Notes: generated from the sequence alone by a model not told the origin. A stretch of DNA of 64,000 nt from Bacillus carboniphilus (GCF_020524035.2 NZ_CP129013.1:2221822-2285821), one strand, 5' to 3'. Shown: positions 48,616-58,725, counted from the first letter of the stretch. Program-made: numbers and translations.

Positions 48616-49692
48616 TCATATTTTAAGCATCCCATTGATTTGATTAAGATCAAATTCCTTATACCCTTGCATTTTCCCCCAATTCACCATCTCGTCGTGT
48701 TCAGGATGATCCTTATCTTCTATAATTTTCAAGAAATCTTCGTAGCCAGGTTCTCCGCCAACATCCTCTGGAGGACTATTGCCCTCTCCATCGAGACACT
48801 TCGGGTAATTCACATCGTAATCTTCAATGGTTTTAACCACCTCTATTACATGCTGCCAATTATCACCGAAATCATAATTATAAACAATTTTAGACGGAAG
48901 AAAATCGATTAGTTTTAATCCTTCTTCCTTCTTCATTGGCGTGTTGCCTTGATAATCAAAAGCCTCTTCATTACTGACAATGTTTAAGATAGGCTCTGCT
49001 ACATCTTTATCTGGGTACAGTAAGTAATCATGTAAATGCGAATCTCGCCAGCCAAAGCAGACTTGCAACGTTTTATGTAAACGGCTGAAGGTGATATTTG
49101 AAGGAACGACGAATTTTCGCCAAACGGAATGGTTCTCTAGTAATAGAGTCACTTTTAACTCAATGGCTTCTGAATAAAAAATTGCCTGATTCGCCATTTC
49201 TTCAAGTTGCTTGTAAATTTCTTTGTTTGGATAAATATAAGCATTTTTTCCGTTCCCTACTAACAATTTACTTACTCTAAATCCTAGCTCGGATTGAATC
49301 ATTTGCTCTTCGTTGATGAGATCTTCAAAATAATACACTTCTTCGCCTGATTTGTTCATTCTCGCAACATACGTCCGGTCTTTCGTTTTCGAGAAAATGA
49401 TACTCCCAGCATTTTGAATATACTGTTCGATAACCTCTTCTTTTATGTTCTCTGCTTGAAACGTCTCCTGAATGGCTCTAGGGATCAACGTTTCAATCTC
49501 CCTAATATCTTTTGCTTTTAATCCAAAAAGGACAACCATATATCGGGTTAAATCGTTCACTAACACAACTGTCTTTTTCCGCCCCAGCTTGATAAGGTTG
49601 GCATGCCATGAATAGAAAGGATCTTCCTCTTCTTTTACAGCGACTGGCACGTTTAATTCATCGAGTAGCTTTTTCGTACATTGAATACGCAT
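48616..49692 (-). CDS. DUF6933-like plus pRiA4b ORF3-like two-domain protein
   Basis: 358 residues. The first half (MRIQCTKKLLDEL, PFYSWHANLIKLGRKKTVVL, DLTRYMVVLFGLKAKD) is a domain I associate with DUF6933. The second half is a diverged pRiA4b ORF3-like domain: IELKVTLLLENHSVWRKFVV, RLHKTLQVCFGWRDSHLHDY, YNYDFGDNWQHVIEVVK, YPKCLDGEGNSPPEDVGGEP, EFDLNQINGML. RBS AAGGGAG. It is the third protein of this type within 4.3 kb, on the opposite strand. Function unknown. Confidence 0.75.
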   Translation of the reverse strand: MRIQCTKKLLDELNVPVAVKEEEDPFYSWHANLIKLGRKKTVVLVNDLTRYMVVLFGLKAKDIREIETLIPRAIQETFQAENIKEEVIEQYIQNAGSIIFSKTKDRTYVARMNKSGEEVYYFEDLINEEQMIQSELGFRVSKLLVGNGKNAYIYPNKEIYKQLEEMANQAIFYSEAIELKVTLLLENHSVWRKFVVPSNITFSRLHKTLQVCFGWRDSHLHDYLLYPDKDVAEPILNIVSNEEAFDYQGNTPMKKEEGLKLIDFLPSKIVYNYDFGDNWQHVIEVVKTIEDYDVNYPKCLDGEGNSPPEDVGGEPGYEDFLKIIEDKDHPEHDEMVNWGKMQGYKEFDLNQINGMLKI

Positions 49693-50145
49693 GAAGTTAC
49701 TCCCTTCAACGTTTTATATGATAATTTTACCATAAGTTCCTTACTTTTTTAAAAGGATCTTACCATCATCTATTAGATTATTGAGTATACATACCAGAAA
49801 ATCACCTTGATAATCCTTCTTATTCATGGGTTTAGATTGTGTTCCGAGCCTTCTATTTACATGATTAAAATCCTATTTAAGAGAGAAAATACTTCTAAAA
49901 CAAATGAACAGCCAGTTACTCGATTCATAAAGACTTTTCAATTACTTTCCTTTTAAAAAAGTCGTTGAACATGTACAATTGATTCAATAGGTATGTGTTA
50001 TCGACAGTCCGAATAGGAAAGATAAAAATAGTCCTGATGATTAAGGTAGCCCTCCAGCAAATAAGTTAAAATTGAGTTAACAACAGAAGAAAATTTTCTA
50101 TTAATACAATGTTTGATATAAACGAATAATGGAAGGGGGATAATA
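49693..50145. other. Intergenic region with no clear feature
   Basis: 453 AT-rich bases between divergent genes. It holds the ribosome sites of both flanking genes (AAGGGAG, AAGGGGG) and a weak ttgaa...ttcaa palindrome near 49965-49987. No convincing promoter pair or terminator. Confidence 0.4.
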
Positions 50146-50541
50146 ATGAGTTCCAATTTTAATGGTCAAATTAACCACACGATTAAGGAACTTTTAGCGG
50201 ATGGTCAAGAGCACAGTAGAAAGGAAATTATCGAGTACATCATAGAAAAATTCAACAATAAGGATGTAACAAAGGAGTTATGTTCATCAAGACTAAGCGA
50301 ATTAATTGTAACGAGAGAGATTACAATCGTAGAACGAGGCATTTACAAATTGACACCAGAAACAATCACACTGCACGAAGAGTGCATCGACACCTTAACG
50401 AATGCCATTTTAGGCTTACAACGTACGGCAAATAAGATCAATATACTTTCCATTTCTGATGAAGAACAAAAAACGCTCGAAAAGATTAAACTATCAATCA
50501 GTCACATTAAAGATGACATAAAAACCTTCGATGAAGTGTAA
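50146..50541 (+). CDS. Winged-helix-like DNA-binding protein of unknown function
   Basis: 131 residues. The N-terminal half has a winged-helix plan: INHTIKELLADGQEHSRKEI (helix 1-2), LCSSRLSELIVTREITIV (recognition-type helix and wing), ERGIYKL. The C-terminal half is helical (LTNAILGLQRTANKINILS, EEQKTLEKIKLSISHIKDD) and may dimerise. RBS GGAAGGGGG. I do not recognise a named family. It stands alone and could regulate a neighbour; that is not testable here. Confidence 0.65.
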   Translation: MSSNFNGQINHTIKELLADGQEHSRKEIIEYIIEKFNNKDVTKELCSSRLSELIVTREITIVERGIYKLTPETITLHEECIDTLTNAILGLQRTANKINILSISDEEQKTLEKIKLSISHIKDDIKTFDEV

Positions 50542-50641
50542 GTATTTGTAGATAGCCCCTTTCAAAAGCTAGCTTTTCTTTTTCAAAAAATAACTGCTGG
50601 CTTTTGTCATTCTTTGTGGTTCGAAGACGTTTTTCTTTCAT

Positions 50642-50697
50642 AGACTATGGAGAACAACAGAAATAAATCTTGCAAATCAAGGACCGTCCCTATGCTT
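50642..50697. repeat. REP-like repeat, diverged copy
   Basis: Same layout as the 57-base repeats at 51891 and 61458 (gactatgga ... ggaccgtccctatgctt) with many substitutions. It covers the stop region of the Rpn-type gene. Confidence 0.65.
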
Positions 50698-51680
50698 CTC
50701 CTGCTTGCCTATAAGCTTCTTTCACTTCATCCTCAGTAAATTCCCCTGATTTAATCAATCTATTAATTCCTGATTGGGTCTCACCTTCTTTAATTGCCTC
50801 AACAAGTTGCTTAAATATATTTTCCCTTACTTTACTAATCCCTTTATTTTCTCCTTGTTCATACAATTTTTTAAATTCTTTTTCAACGATAGACATTCTA
50901 CTCATAACCTCCCATATTTTCTGTTCTCCTTCTGAACTTAGGAATCGACGAACTAACACATAAACCATCCCAGATAAATGAGCTTTTAATGATTCATCTG
51001 CCAGCTCTTGTAGGCTTCGAATAATGAAATAGGCATCCTTTTCAATATCTTGTCCTTCCACATTATACAAAGGGCGTTATACCAAATTCATTCTTTCTTC
51101 ATAGGTTAAAGGTGTCTCTGGATCTTCCTTTATTCTATTTAATATCTTCTCAATTGGACTTTCATTTTGTATATTTGCCAAAAATATAGCCTCAAATGTA
51201 AATTTCAATGAACCATAACTAAAGGAAGTAAGCACATCCTTTTCATTTACTAGAGGAGAATAAATCACTACTGTTTGCATTATTGGATTTTCTTTTTCCG
51301 ATTTCTCCCTTATTTTATTATATAACCTTAAAGAGTAACCAGCAAATCGAAAAACATCATCTTTTTTTTGATGTGCTCTGATATTCCACATGAAGAAAGT
51401 TCCCATCCTCAGGTAAATAAAGAGTATCAGCTTTGTCATCAGCTGTTTCTATCTTTGGTACATCCGTAGACAGGACTTCTTTTACTCTTTTTGAATGGTA
51501 TCCAAAAACTTTTAATGGCTCGAAGCCCTTCATCGTTGCAGCCATCAAGCGTTGTATAATATCCAAGTTGTTAGGATGAACTTGGATATCTGGGTTTTTC
51601 ATTGTCAATGAATCATCACCTCGAATAGTATAGACGTCATTTCTTCGCATAAATAAGTGAAAAAAATACGAGCGTTTCAT
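50690..51680 (-). pseudogene. Rpn/PD-(D/E)XK nuclease family transposase-like protein, broken
   Basis: About 330 residues once repaired. It opens with PDIQVHPNNLDIIQRLM and ETADDKADTLYLPEDGNFLH, then VEYQST, the D...E-x-Q core of the PD-(D/E)XK nuclease fold. It then breaks in eight adenines (plus 51362-51369) and resumes FRFAGYSLRLYNKIREKS. An in-frame TAA at 51074-51076 splits off the helical tail (IIRSLQELADESL, then RRFLSSEGEQKIWEVM). Rpn proteins are recombination-promoting nucleases spread widely in bacteria. With a frameshift and a nonsense codon this copy is dead. Confidence 0.75.
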
Positions 51681-51890
51681 GAGAAGCTATCATTCAACTA
51701 TAAAAAAATAACAAAAAATTTACCAAAAATAGATCTACAAGTATAGGATATATCTACTTTGGATTGTCAAAACACAGTAAGGAATTTCTTTTATTAGGGT
51801 AATTTGGAATGAATGTAGTGTGAAGGTTTGAGAAGGAAACATATATGCAAGGTACTTATAAAAAGGGCTATAGAACCTATAGTGGATCTG

Positions 51891-51947
51891 GAGGCTATGG
51901 AAAGCGCAGGAATGAATTATGCGAATTGAGGACCGTCCCCACGCTTT
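51891..51947. repeat. REP-like 57-base repeat, copy A
   Basis: Identical over 57 bases to 61458-61514 (gaggctatgg ... accgtccccacgcttt). The core ggaccgtcc is nearly palindromic. It lies in the gap 51681-52202, which otherwise holds only AT-rich sequence and the ribosome site region of the next gene. Confidence 0.85.
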
Positions 51948-52202
51948 TTTATTTCACTCAGCAACGTCTCCATAATAATGGTAGTGCTGTGACCATTTTT
52001 ATGCTAGAATATATCAGAATCCCATACTCTAATACTTTATGTAACTAAGATTAAGAGTATGTAAATCATATTTCACTTCTATGTATGTCTAATAATACAA
52101 TAGCTTTGTTGGACGAATTAATATATTATTGTAGATAAATGTATAATAACAACTTGTTTTTATACGCGGATTAGTTTTAATTTACTTGTGTGAGGTGTAA
52201 TA

Positions 52203-53267
52203 ATGTATACACTACTTGACTATATTGTTGCTTTCTTTATTTCTTTAACTATGGCCATTGTCATAACTCCATCTGTTATTAAATTTGCTCATAAATATAA
52301 CTTTATCGATATTCCAAATAATAGAAAAGTTCATAACGGATCTATGCCTAGGATAGGAGGATTATCAATTGTCATAGGAGCTGCATCAGGTCTTCTATAT
52401 TTGAACCAATTGATTATTCAAATTTGGCCAGTTATCGTCGGAGTGGAATTATCTTATTGGTCGGTTTAATTGATGATAAATATACAATATCCGCAAAAGC
52501 AAAATTCCTTGGGCAAATAATTGCTGCCTGTTTTGTTGTTTTTTCTGGTTTTACGATTGAATTTGTAACGCTGCCGTTCTCTTCGGAAAAAATATACTTA
52601 GGAATATTCAGTTATATATTGGCTGTTTTTTTGGATTGTCGGTATTACTAATTCAATCAATTTAGTTGATGGTCTTGATGGCTTAGCTGGAGGGGTCTCC
52701 GTAATTGCAATGACTTCTATTCTAGTGCTAGCTTCAATAAACAACGATGTAATGGTGATCGCTCTTACAGTGATATTAATTGGAAGTACATGTGGATTTC
52801 TCGTGTTTAATTTTCATCCCGCTAAAATTTTCATGGGTGATACAGGCTCATTATTTCTAGGCTATTGTATCTCTATTTTGTCATTGCATGGCCTTTATAA
52901 AAGTGTCACTTTATTCAGCTTAGTTATCCCAATTATTATTTTAGCAATCCCGATATTTGATACTTTTTTTGCCATAATCAGAAGAATACTAAACAAGCAA
53001 AAAATTTCGGATCCTGATAAATCTCATCTTCATCATTGTTTACTACAATTAGGTTTTACTCACAGACAGACGGTTTTAATCATCTATGCAATTGGAACAT
53101 TTTTTGGTATTAGTGCCATTATCTTTTCAAATTCGACACTATGGGGTGCTTTAATCATCATAAGTGTTTTAGTCCTTCTCATTCAAATTACGGCTGAATT
53201 AATAGGATTAATAGGAAAACACCAGCCGCTATTAAACACATTTAGGAGAATAATGGAGCGTTCGTAG
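52203..53267 (+). pseudogene. Second TagO/WecA-like GlcNAc-1-phosphate transferase, two frameshifts
   Basis: About 354 residues and closely similar to the gene at 9706-10764 along its length. Family motifs are kept: VGLIDDKYTIS, NLVDGLDGLAGG, KIFMGDTGSLFLGY. There are two compensating frame changes: near 52440-52448 and in seven thymines at 52626-52632. The histidine motif reads HLHHCLLQLG where the intact copy has HLHHRLLQLG, so a conserved arginine is replaced by cysteine. It heads a group of glycan-lipid genes (HAD phosphatase, GT-C protein, UbiA). It may have served a second polymer. Confidence 0.88.
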
Positions 53268-53314
53268 TTGGACTCACCATTTTAACTAAAATACGGGATT
53301 ATAAAAAGAGGCTA

Positions 53315-53360
53315 TACCAAAGAAGTCCATTATGTTTCATGTGGGTTTCTTTGTATTTTT
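53315..53360 (+). terminator. Probable terminator after second TagO-like gene
   Basis: accaaagaagtcca pairs imperfectly with tgtgggtttctttgt around a 10-base loop, followed by atttttatttttat. Confidence 0.55.
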
Positions 53361-53526
53361 ATTTTTATATAGCAGAAAAATCAAAACTAAGAATTCAAAG
53401 GATCTAAATTAATATATGGTGTATTACCCTTCAAAAAATCAAAATATATGGATTGGTTTAACTATTTTTGGTATAGTCATAAATAGAGTTTTTTACTATT
53501 AGAAATAAAAGGTTGGAGAATACTAT

Positions 53527-54153
53527 ATGAATAAAATTACATTATTTGATTTAGATAAAACGTTGATTAAAAGTGACTCTATGTTCCTATTTTTATGTTA
53601 TGGAATTAAAAAGAATCCTTTTACTTCCTTTATCATTTTTCCTATACTCGTATCCACAATCCTTTACAAACTTAAATTTATTTCAGCAAAAAAAGCAAAA
53701 GAATATTATTATTACCCTATTAATTATCTACAAGAAGAAGAAATTAAAACGTTTTATGAACAAATACTTAAAGATAAGCTTTATAAAGAAGCCGTTAAAG
53801 AGCTAAAAAGAAGAAAAAAAGAAGGATATTATAATTTGGTCATATCCGCCTCTCCCTATGCTTATATAAAGTACTTTAAGGAACATCCATACATTGATGA
53901 TGTAATTGGGACTGAACTTTATATGCATGAAGGGAGATATACAAATAAAATTTTAGGGAATAATTGTAAAGGGAAAGAAAAGGTAGTAAGGATCAATAAA
54001 CACTTAGAAAATAAAGGTCTAAAGATCAATTTTGAACAGTCCTATGCCTATTCGGATTCATTATCAGACTCACCTATGTTTTCACTCGTACAAAACAAGT
54101 ATGTCATTAATTATAGAGGTAAAACAAACTTGCAAAAGAAAAACTGGAAGTGA
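53527..54153 (+). CDS. HAD-superfamily (IB) phosphatase
   Basis: 208 residues. Four HAD motifs in order: ITLFDLDKTLIKSDS (nucleophile and acid Asp), LVISASPYAYIKYF (Ser), GKEKVVRI (Lys), YSDSLSDSPMFSL (metal Asp pair). Subclass IB cap with an unusual hydrophobic insert near residue 35 (FTSFIIFPILVSTILY), which suggests membrane association. Beside a UbiA-type transferase it could remove a phosphate from a lipid-linked sugar phosphate such as polyprenyl-phosphoryl-ribose-5-phosphate; that is inference from neighbours. The ATG follows GGAG at about 10 bases. Confidence 0.8.
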   Translation: MNKITLFDLDKTLIKSDSMFLFLCYGIKKNPFTSFIIFPILVSTILYKLKFISAKKAKEYYYYPINYLQEEEIKTFYEQILKDKLYKEAVKELKRRKKEGYYNLVISASPYAYIKYFKEHPYIDDVIGTELYMHEGRYTNKILGNNCKGKEKVVRINKHLENKGLKINFEQSYAYSDSLSDSPMFSLVQNKYVINYRGKTNLQKKNWK

Positions 54154-54228
54154 TTTAATTTTGTATATTATTTTTTGACTACGTTTTAAAAAGAATATGC
54201 CTATTTAGTTTACTCATGGAGGTTCATT

Positions 54229-55914
54229 GTGAATATTTATAAAGCAGCAGAAGTCGTGGGGACAATCCTCATTTCATTTATATTCTTTACACTATTTTTA
54301 TCTACCCTTCTTTTTTTCGTTGGTATTTCAATTACTACATTAACTATATTTATATCATTGCTTTTGTCTTTGTTTATAGGTTGGATCATGGGTAAAAATC
54401 GCTTGAATACTATGCCCTATAAAGTTTTTACAATATCTTGCTTGTTAAGTGTCATCAGTATCATTTTTTTCACTTATGTAAGTGGAAAAATGTTAGATAT
54501 AACATGGGATGGTCAGTCCTATCACAAACCTGCCATTCTTTTTTTTGAAAAAGGGTGGAATCCCTTTTATGATTTTTTAGGGAAAGATGTTATAAATCAC
54601 ATTTGGATTAACCATTATGCTAAAGGTCCGTGGATTTTTTCATCGACTTTAATGAGCATTACAGGAATTATTGAGCAAGGTAAGTCGATTAATCTCTTAT
54701 TAATCTTCAGTGCCTTCTTGTTTTCTCTCTCGGCATTTTACAAAATTACAAAGAATCATGTATACAGCTTTATCTTCGCCTTATTCGTAGCCTTAAATCC
54801 TGTAAGTGTGAATCAAGCAAGTAGTTTTTACGTGGATGGTCAAATTGGTTCACTCATCACTTGTTTAGTAGCTTTATCTATTCTCTTATATCACGAGTAC
54901 AATAAACTATATTTATTATTGTTTTGTTTCTGTCTTACTTTACTCATAAATGTGAAATTTACTGGGTTAGTCTATGCAGTTATACTTTCAATAGGGTTAA
55001 TCGCTCTCTTATTTTTCACTAACAAGACGAAGCTTAAAAAGATCATCCCAATATTATTAATTACTGGCATCATCGGTTCCTTTGTCGTAGGATACAATCC
55101 CTATGTAACAAATATGCTCTCGAAAGGACACCCTTTTCATCCACTTGCAGGAAAAGAAACCGTAGACATTATGACCGGAAACTCTCCTGTTGATTTGTAT
55201 GAAAATAGATTAGCGAGCCTTTACCAATCCGTATTCTCTTACTCAAGTAATTATAGAGTAAAACCTGAAATGAAAATACCATTTACTATTCATCGTTCTG
55301 AAATTGATGCCTTTCGTGGGGTTGATACTAGGATAGGAGGGTTTGGCCCACTTTTTGGGGGCATAATAATCATAACACTATTGTCTTTATTATTTTTAAT
55401 TAGAAATATGCATAAAAAAGTGATTCCATACTTTATTATATTATCTGTTATCTTAGTATCAATTTTCATTAATCCTGAACCATGGTGGGCAAGGTATATT
55501 CCACAACTTTGGATCGTCCCTATCCTTGTTTTATCCCTTTGTGTATCAGGGTTATACAAATTGAATAAAACAGTAAAATGGATCGCGATACCACTCATTC
55601 TTTCTTTATATACGATTAACATAGTATTCACCACTGGTGCACACTATTTATTTGTTTATGAAAGTAGTCAAACTTTAAACCAACAATTGAAGATCCTTCG
55701 TGACCATTCTATTGAAGAACCACTTAAAGTTTCACTTCAAAGATTTAAGTATTCCACTGAAAGAAGGTTGTCGGAGGGAGAGGTCAACTACAATCATGGT
55801 GATATTGAAGGATGTTCATATAAAGTTACTTTACTTGGAACAACTCCAGATGACCAAATTTGTATACAAAACCAAGAAGTCTATAATGATTTTATTAATA
55901 TATCTAAGGATTAA
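54229..55914 (+). CDS. GT-C-type membrane glycosyltransferase
   Basis: 561 residues with about 11-12 helices and soluble C-terminal tail. The first outer loop has TWDGQSYHKPAILFFEKGWNP, where the Asp is in the GT-C position, followed by HYAKGPWIFSS. Such proteins use polyprenyl-phosphate sugars on the outer face. Start is a GTG after GGAGG. It lies between the HAD phosphatase and the UbiA gene on the same strand, so it may transfer a sugar (perhaps a pentofuranose) supplied by them. The tail has a Cys pair (EGCSYKVTLL, DDQICIQN) that may form a disulfide outside. Confidence 0.75.
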   Translation: MNIYKAAEVVGTILISFIFFTLFLSTLLFFVGISITTLTIFISLLLSLFIGWIMGKNRLNTMPYKVFTISCLLSVISIIFFTYVSGKMLDITWDGQSYHKPAILFFEKGWNPFYDFLGKDVINHIWINHYAKGPWIFSSTLMSITGIIEQGKSINLLLIFSAFLFSLSAFYKITKNHVYSFIFALFVALNPVSVNQASSFYVDGQIGSLITCLVALSILLYHEYNKLYLLLFCFCLTLLINVKFTGLVYAVILSIGLIALLFFTNKTKLKKIIPILLITGIIGSFVVGYNPYVTNMLSKGHPFHPLAGKETVDIMTGNSPVDLYENRLASLYQSVFSYSSNYRVKPEMKIPFTIHRSEIDAFRGVDTRIGGFGPLFGGIIIITLLSLLFLIRNMHKKVIPYFIILSVILVSIFINPEPWWARYIPQLWIVPILVLSLCVSGLYKLNKTVKWIAIPLILSLYTINIVFTTGAHYLFVYESSQTLNQQLKILRDHSIEEPLKVSLQRFKYSTERRLSEGEVNYNHGDIEGCSYKVTLLGTTPDDQICIQNQEVYNDFINISKD

Positions 55915-56004
55915 CATTAAAAGGTAATTTTTAAAAAATAGCAACTTTTATAAAAAAAATATTTAATCGTAACGCGGCATTTTAATTAGGAGGACTTTTA
56001 TCTA

Positions 56005-56924
56005 ATGACTTCGACAAGCGAAAGAAATATATCTGAAGTAACTTATGGAGAAACGAACATATTTAAACTTCTTCTGTTACAATTACGGCCTAAGCAGTGG
56101 ACGAAAAATTTACTCGTTTTCGCAGCCTTACTCTTTTCTTTTGAAATGATTAACGTTTACACCATTAGTAAAACAACAGTAGGTTTTTTTCTGTTTTGTT
56201 TTGTTTCGGGATGTGTATATATTTTAAATGACTATGCAGATCGTGAAGCAGATAAACTGCATCCAGAAAAAAAAAACATCGCCCTATGGCATCAGGAGCA
56301 CTGAACCCTACTGTAGCCATCTGTTTTGGTGTATTCCTGTTTTCTTTTTCCCTAATAACATCCTTTTTCTTAATTACTCCTACGTTTACTTTGCTTTTAA
56401 TCGCCTATTTTATCATGAACGTTTTGTATACATTTAAACTAAAACAAGTGGTTATTATAGATGTGATGATTATTGCGGCTGGATTTGTTTTTAGAGCAAT
56501 AGGAGGTGGACTCATAATTGAAGTTCCATTTACCCCATGGTTTTTGTTATGCACCATGTTACTTTCATTATTTTTAGCCTTAAGCAAAAGGAGACATGAA
56601 CTCCTGTTATTAGAAGAAAATAAAGGGAGCCATCGGAAAGTACTACATAGTTATTCCGCACCTTTACTAGATCAATTAATAAGTATTGTTACGACAGCAA
56701 CTATCATCAGCTACTCATTGTTTACATTTACCTCTGGACGGACGGTCCATCTCATGTGGACAATCCCAATCGTAATTTATGGCATCTTTCGCTATCTTTA
56801 TATCATTCACATTGAAAACAAAGGTGGATCACCAGAAAAAATATTGTATAAAGACAAACACATATTAGTAACCGTTATAATATATGTATTATCTATCCTG
56901 TTTATTTTTTGGTATTTTGAATAA
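56005..56924 (+). pseudogene. UbiA-family polyprenyl-phosphate phosphoribosyltransferase-like, frameshifted in an A10 tract
   Basis: About 306 residues, 8-9 helices. QLRPKQWTKNLLVFAALLFS, then YILNDYADREADKLHPEKKN (NDxxDxxxD metal motif), a ten-adenine tract at 56267-56276 where the frame changes, then RPMASGALNP and IIDVMIIAAGFVFRAIGGG, second acidic region, LALSKRRHELLLL. RPKQWTKN and the YAL-KRR type loop are marks of the decaprenyl-phosphate phosphoribosyltransferase branch (mycobacterial Rv3806c). It would attach 5-phosphoribose to a polyprenyl phosphate. The A10 tract could be slippage-prone. Confidence 0.8.
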
Positions 56925-56931
56925 TACTCCT

Positions 56932-57890
56932 CTAATAACTGATTTTTATTTTTACAAATGAACATAGAATAGGAGGTGTTTCATCACCTCCCCCTACTCT
57001 TCGCATAAAAGAAGCAAGTGATTCGTTTCTTGATCTTGGAGGGTTATCTAAAAACCGTTCTGTATTAACTAATGGAGTCCCTGGATTAGTTATTTCCATT
57101 CTATCGGTAAAAATTTCAATCATTGGACCAGTTCCACGTAACGCTAAGTCTTGATGAATAATTCCATTTGCCACTAACTCTTGGACTGAGAGTTCAGGGT
57201 ACATAGTCACTTCTTTTCTTAGAGCTTTACCGATCACTTCATTTCTTGGTAAAAGGTTATCAATGAACCCTATTAAACCTTCAAACCCAGCAGCATAACC
57301 CTTTCCACCTTCTTGTTCACGAACAGTTTCAATTCTATCTTTTCCCTTGTAAATAATTACTCGGACTGATTTTCGCTTTTGGTTAGGGAATTTAGATAGA
57401 TCTTTTGCAAGTAAAATAGCCCCCAAGTTTGTGATGTCGTATCCCCTGCAGCAGTATTTTTTATTATCATTTTATCTTCAACTAAACGTTCTAAAATTAA
57501 ATTTCGATTTTCTGGCAACGGGCTGTCCTGCAATTCAAAATACGTAGGATAATCTAAATAACTAAGACCCTAACTCTCTGGTACATTTTGCAATGAAATT
57601 AAATCTTCATATGGAGTTTTATCAAATACACGCCATAATTCACGTTCCTTTTCCGGATATTCTTTTAAGTTCTTTTTACACGAACCAACGCGAATAAATT
57701 CTTGACCAGAAAATTGCACTGGCTTATTAGTAGCTCTTTCAATTTTCAGTAATACTACAAAACCATGTTCAGTCTCCAGTTCAAAAAACCTGAACATAAT
57801 ACGTCGAGACAAAAGTCTCTATAACCAGTTCTCAAGCTCTTCATTTCCCTTCTCTATTTCACTAGGTCGAAAAGTAGTACCTATTGATTT
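56932..57890 (-). pseudogene. AlbA/Schlafen-type ATP-binding protein, decayed
   Basis: Minus-strand segments in order: TTFRPSEIEKGNEELENW, stop, RIMFRFFELETEHGFVVLLK, FSGQEFIRVGSCKKNLKEYP (AlbA_2 domain), stop after LQNVPES, LDYPTYFELQDSPLPENR, frame change, LGAILLAKDLSKFPNQKRK, then ELSVQELVANGIIHQDLAL and MEITNPGTPLVNTERFLDN (HATPase-like half). The reading ends in an abnormal tail after SFMRRVGGG. With at least two stops, one indel and a lost 3' end it is not functional. A REP-like fragment (tgaccgtccct) lies at its 5' edge. Confidence 0.75.
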
Positions 57891-57912
57891 GACCGTCCCT
57901 ATATTTATATAT

Positions 57913-58701
57913 TTATGCTCTATAAATCAAATGAGGCGAAACACCTAATATCCTGGCAACTTGATGTTGAGTTATTCCATCAATTGATTTTATTTTCTTC
58001 AATACTTCATTTCTTGTTTTCTTAGGCATACTTTTTACTTGCGGTATCTCTAGATCTCCAAGACATATTTTAATTTGTACTCTTGCTTCTACATCTGACA
58101 ATTTTCTTTTTACGTCATTGTCTCCTTCTAAACATTGGTCATTATTTTTCCTTTCATTAAAACCTTTAAATCGTATTCTGGCGTCAACTAGGTTTGGTGA
58201 GAATATCTTAAGAATGTAATAACAATCAAGTAGTCCATTCGGATAAACTAAATGGCCGTAGTAACCTCGGCAACTACTCCACCACCATTCATCCTCATGT
58301 GGAGTTATTCCAGCTTTGACTGGATTTTGATGAATATATCTTACAACAGTAAGAAGATATTGTGTTGTTTCTACGCTATCGCTTTTGAAACGGTTTTAGA
58401 AAAGGGGACCTGTTGTTTTGTACTTCCTGTGATAATAAGAGACATAGCTTACGCCAATTCGTTTCATAGTAGTCGAAAGACTTTCTTCCCCCTCTTTTAG
58501 TAAAAGATGGACATGATTATTCATTAAGCACCAGGAATACACGGTCATCCTTGCTTTGATTTTATATTTTTTAATCGTGTCAAGAAATTTCCTAAAGTCG
58601 TCATCATCATGGAAAATTTCTTGGCGATTAGCTCCTCTAATAATGACATGATAAATCCCACTTTTACTTCTCTCCCTTGGTCCTCTGGGCACAAATTTCA
58701 C
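57913..58701 (-). pseudogene. REP-associated tyrosine transposase (RAYT) with one nonsense codon
   Basis: 262 codons in one frame, broken only by TAA at 58396-58398 (in LF-stop-NRFKSDS, where CAA would be expected). The N-terminal Y1 transposase domain has KSGIYHVIIRGANRQEIF, the metal motif CLMNNHVHLLLKEGEE (HVH) and the catalytic-tyrosine stretch YVSYYHRKY. After the stop the frame continues VVRYIHQNPVKAGITPHEDE (typical RAYT) and ends in a small helix-turn-helix ITQHQVARILGVSPH. Such enzymes are linked to REP palindromes, and REP-like repeats are found at 50642, 51891 and 61458. Confidence 0.85.
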
Positions 58702-58725
58702 CTCACTTTTTAGAATAAGAGGATG

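Noticed and set aside
51845..52048. 67-residue plus-strand ORF
   Set aside because: It consists largely of the REP-like repeat and has no ribosome site or conserved feature.
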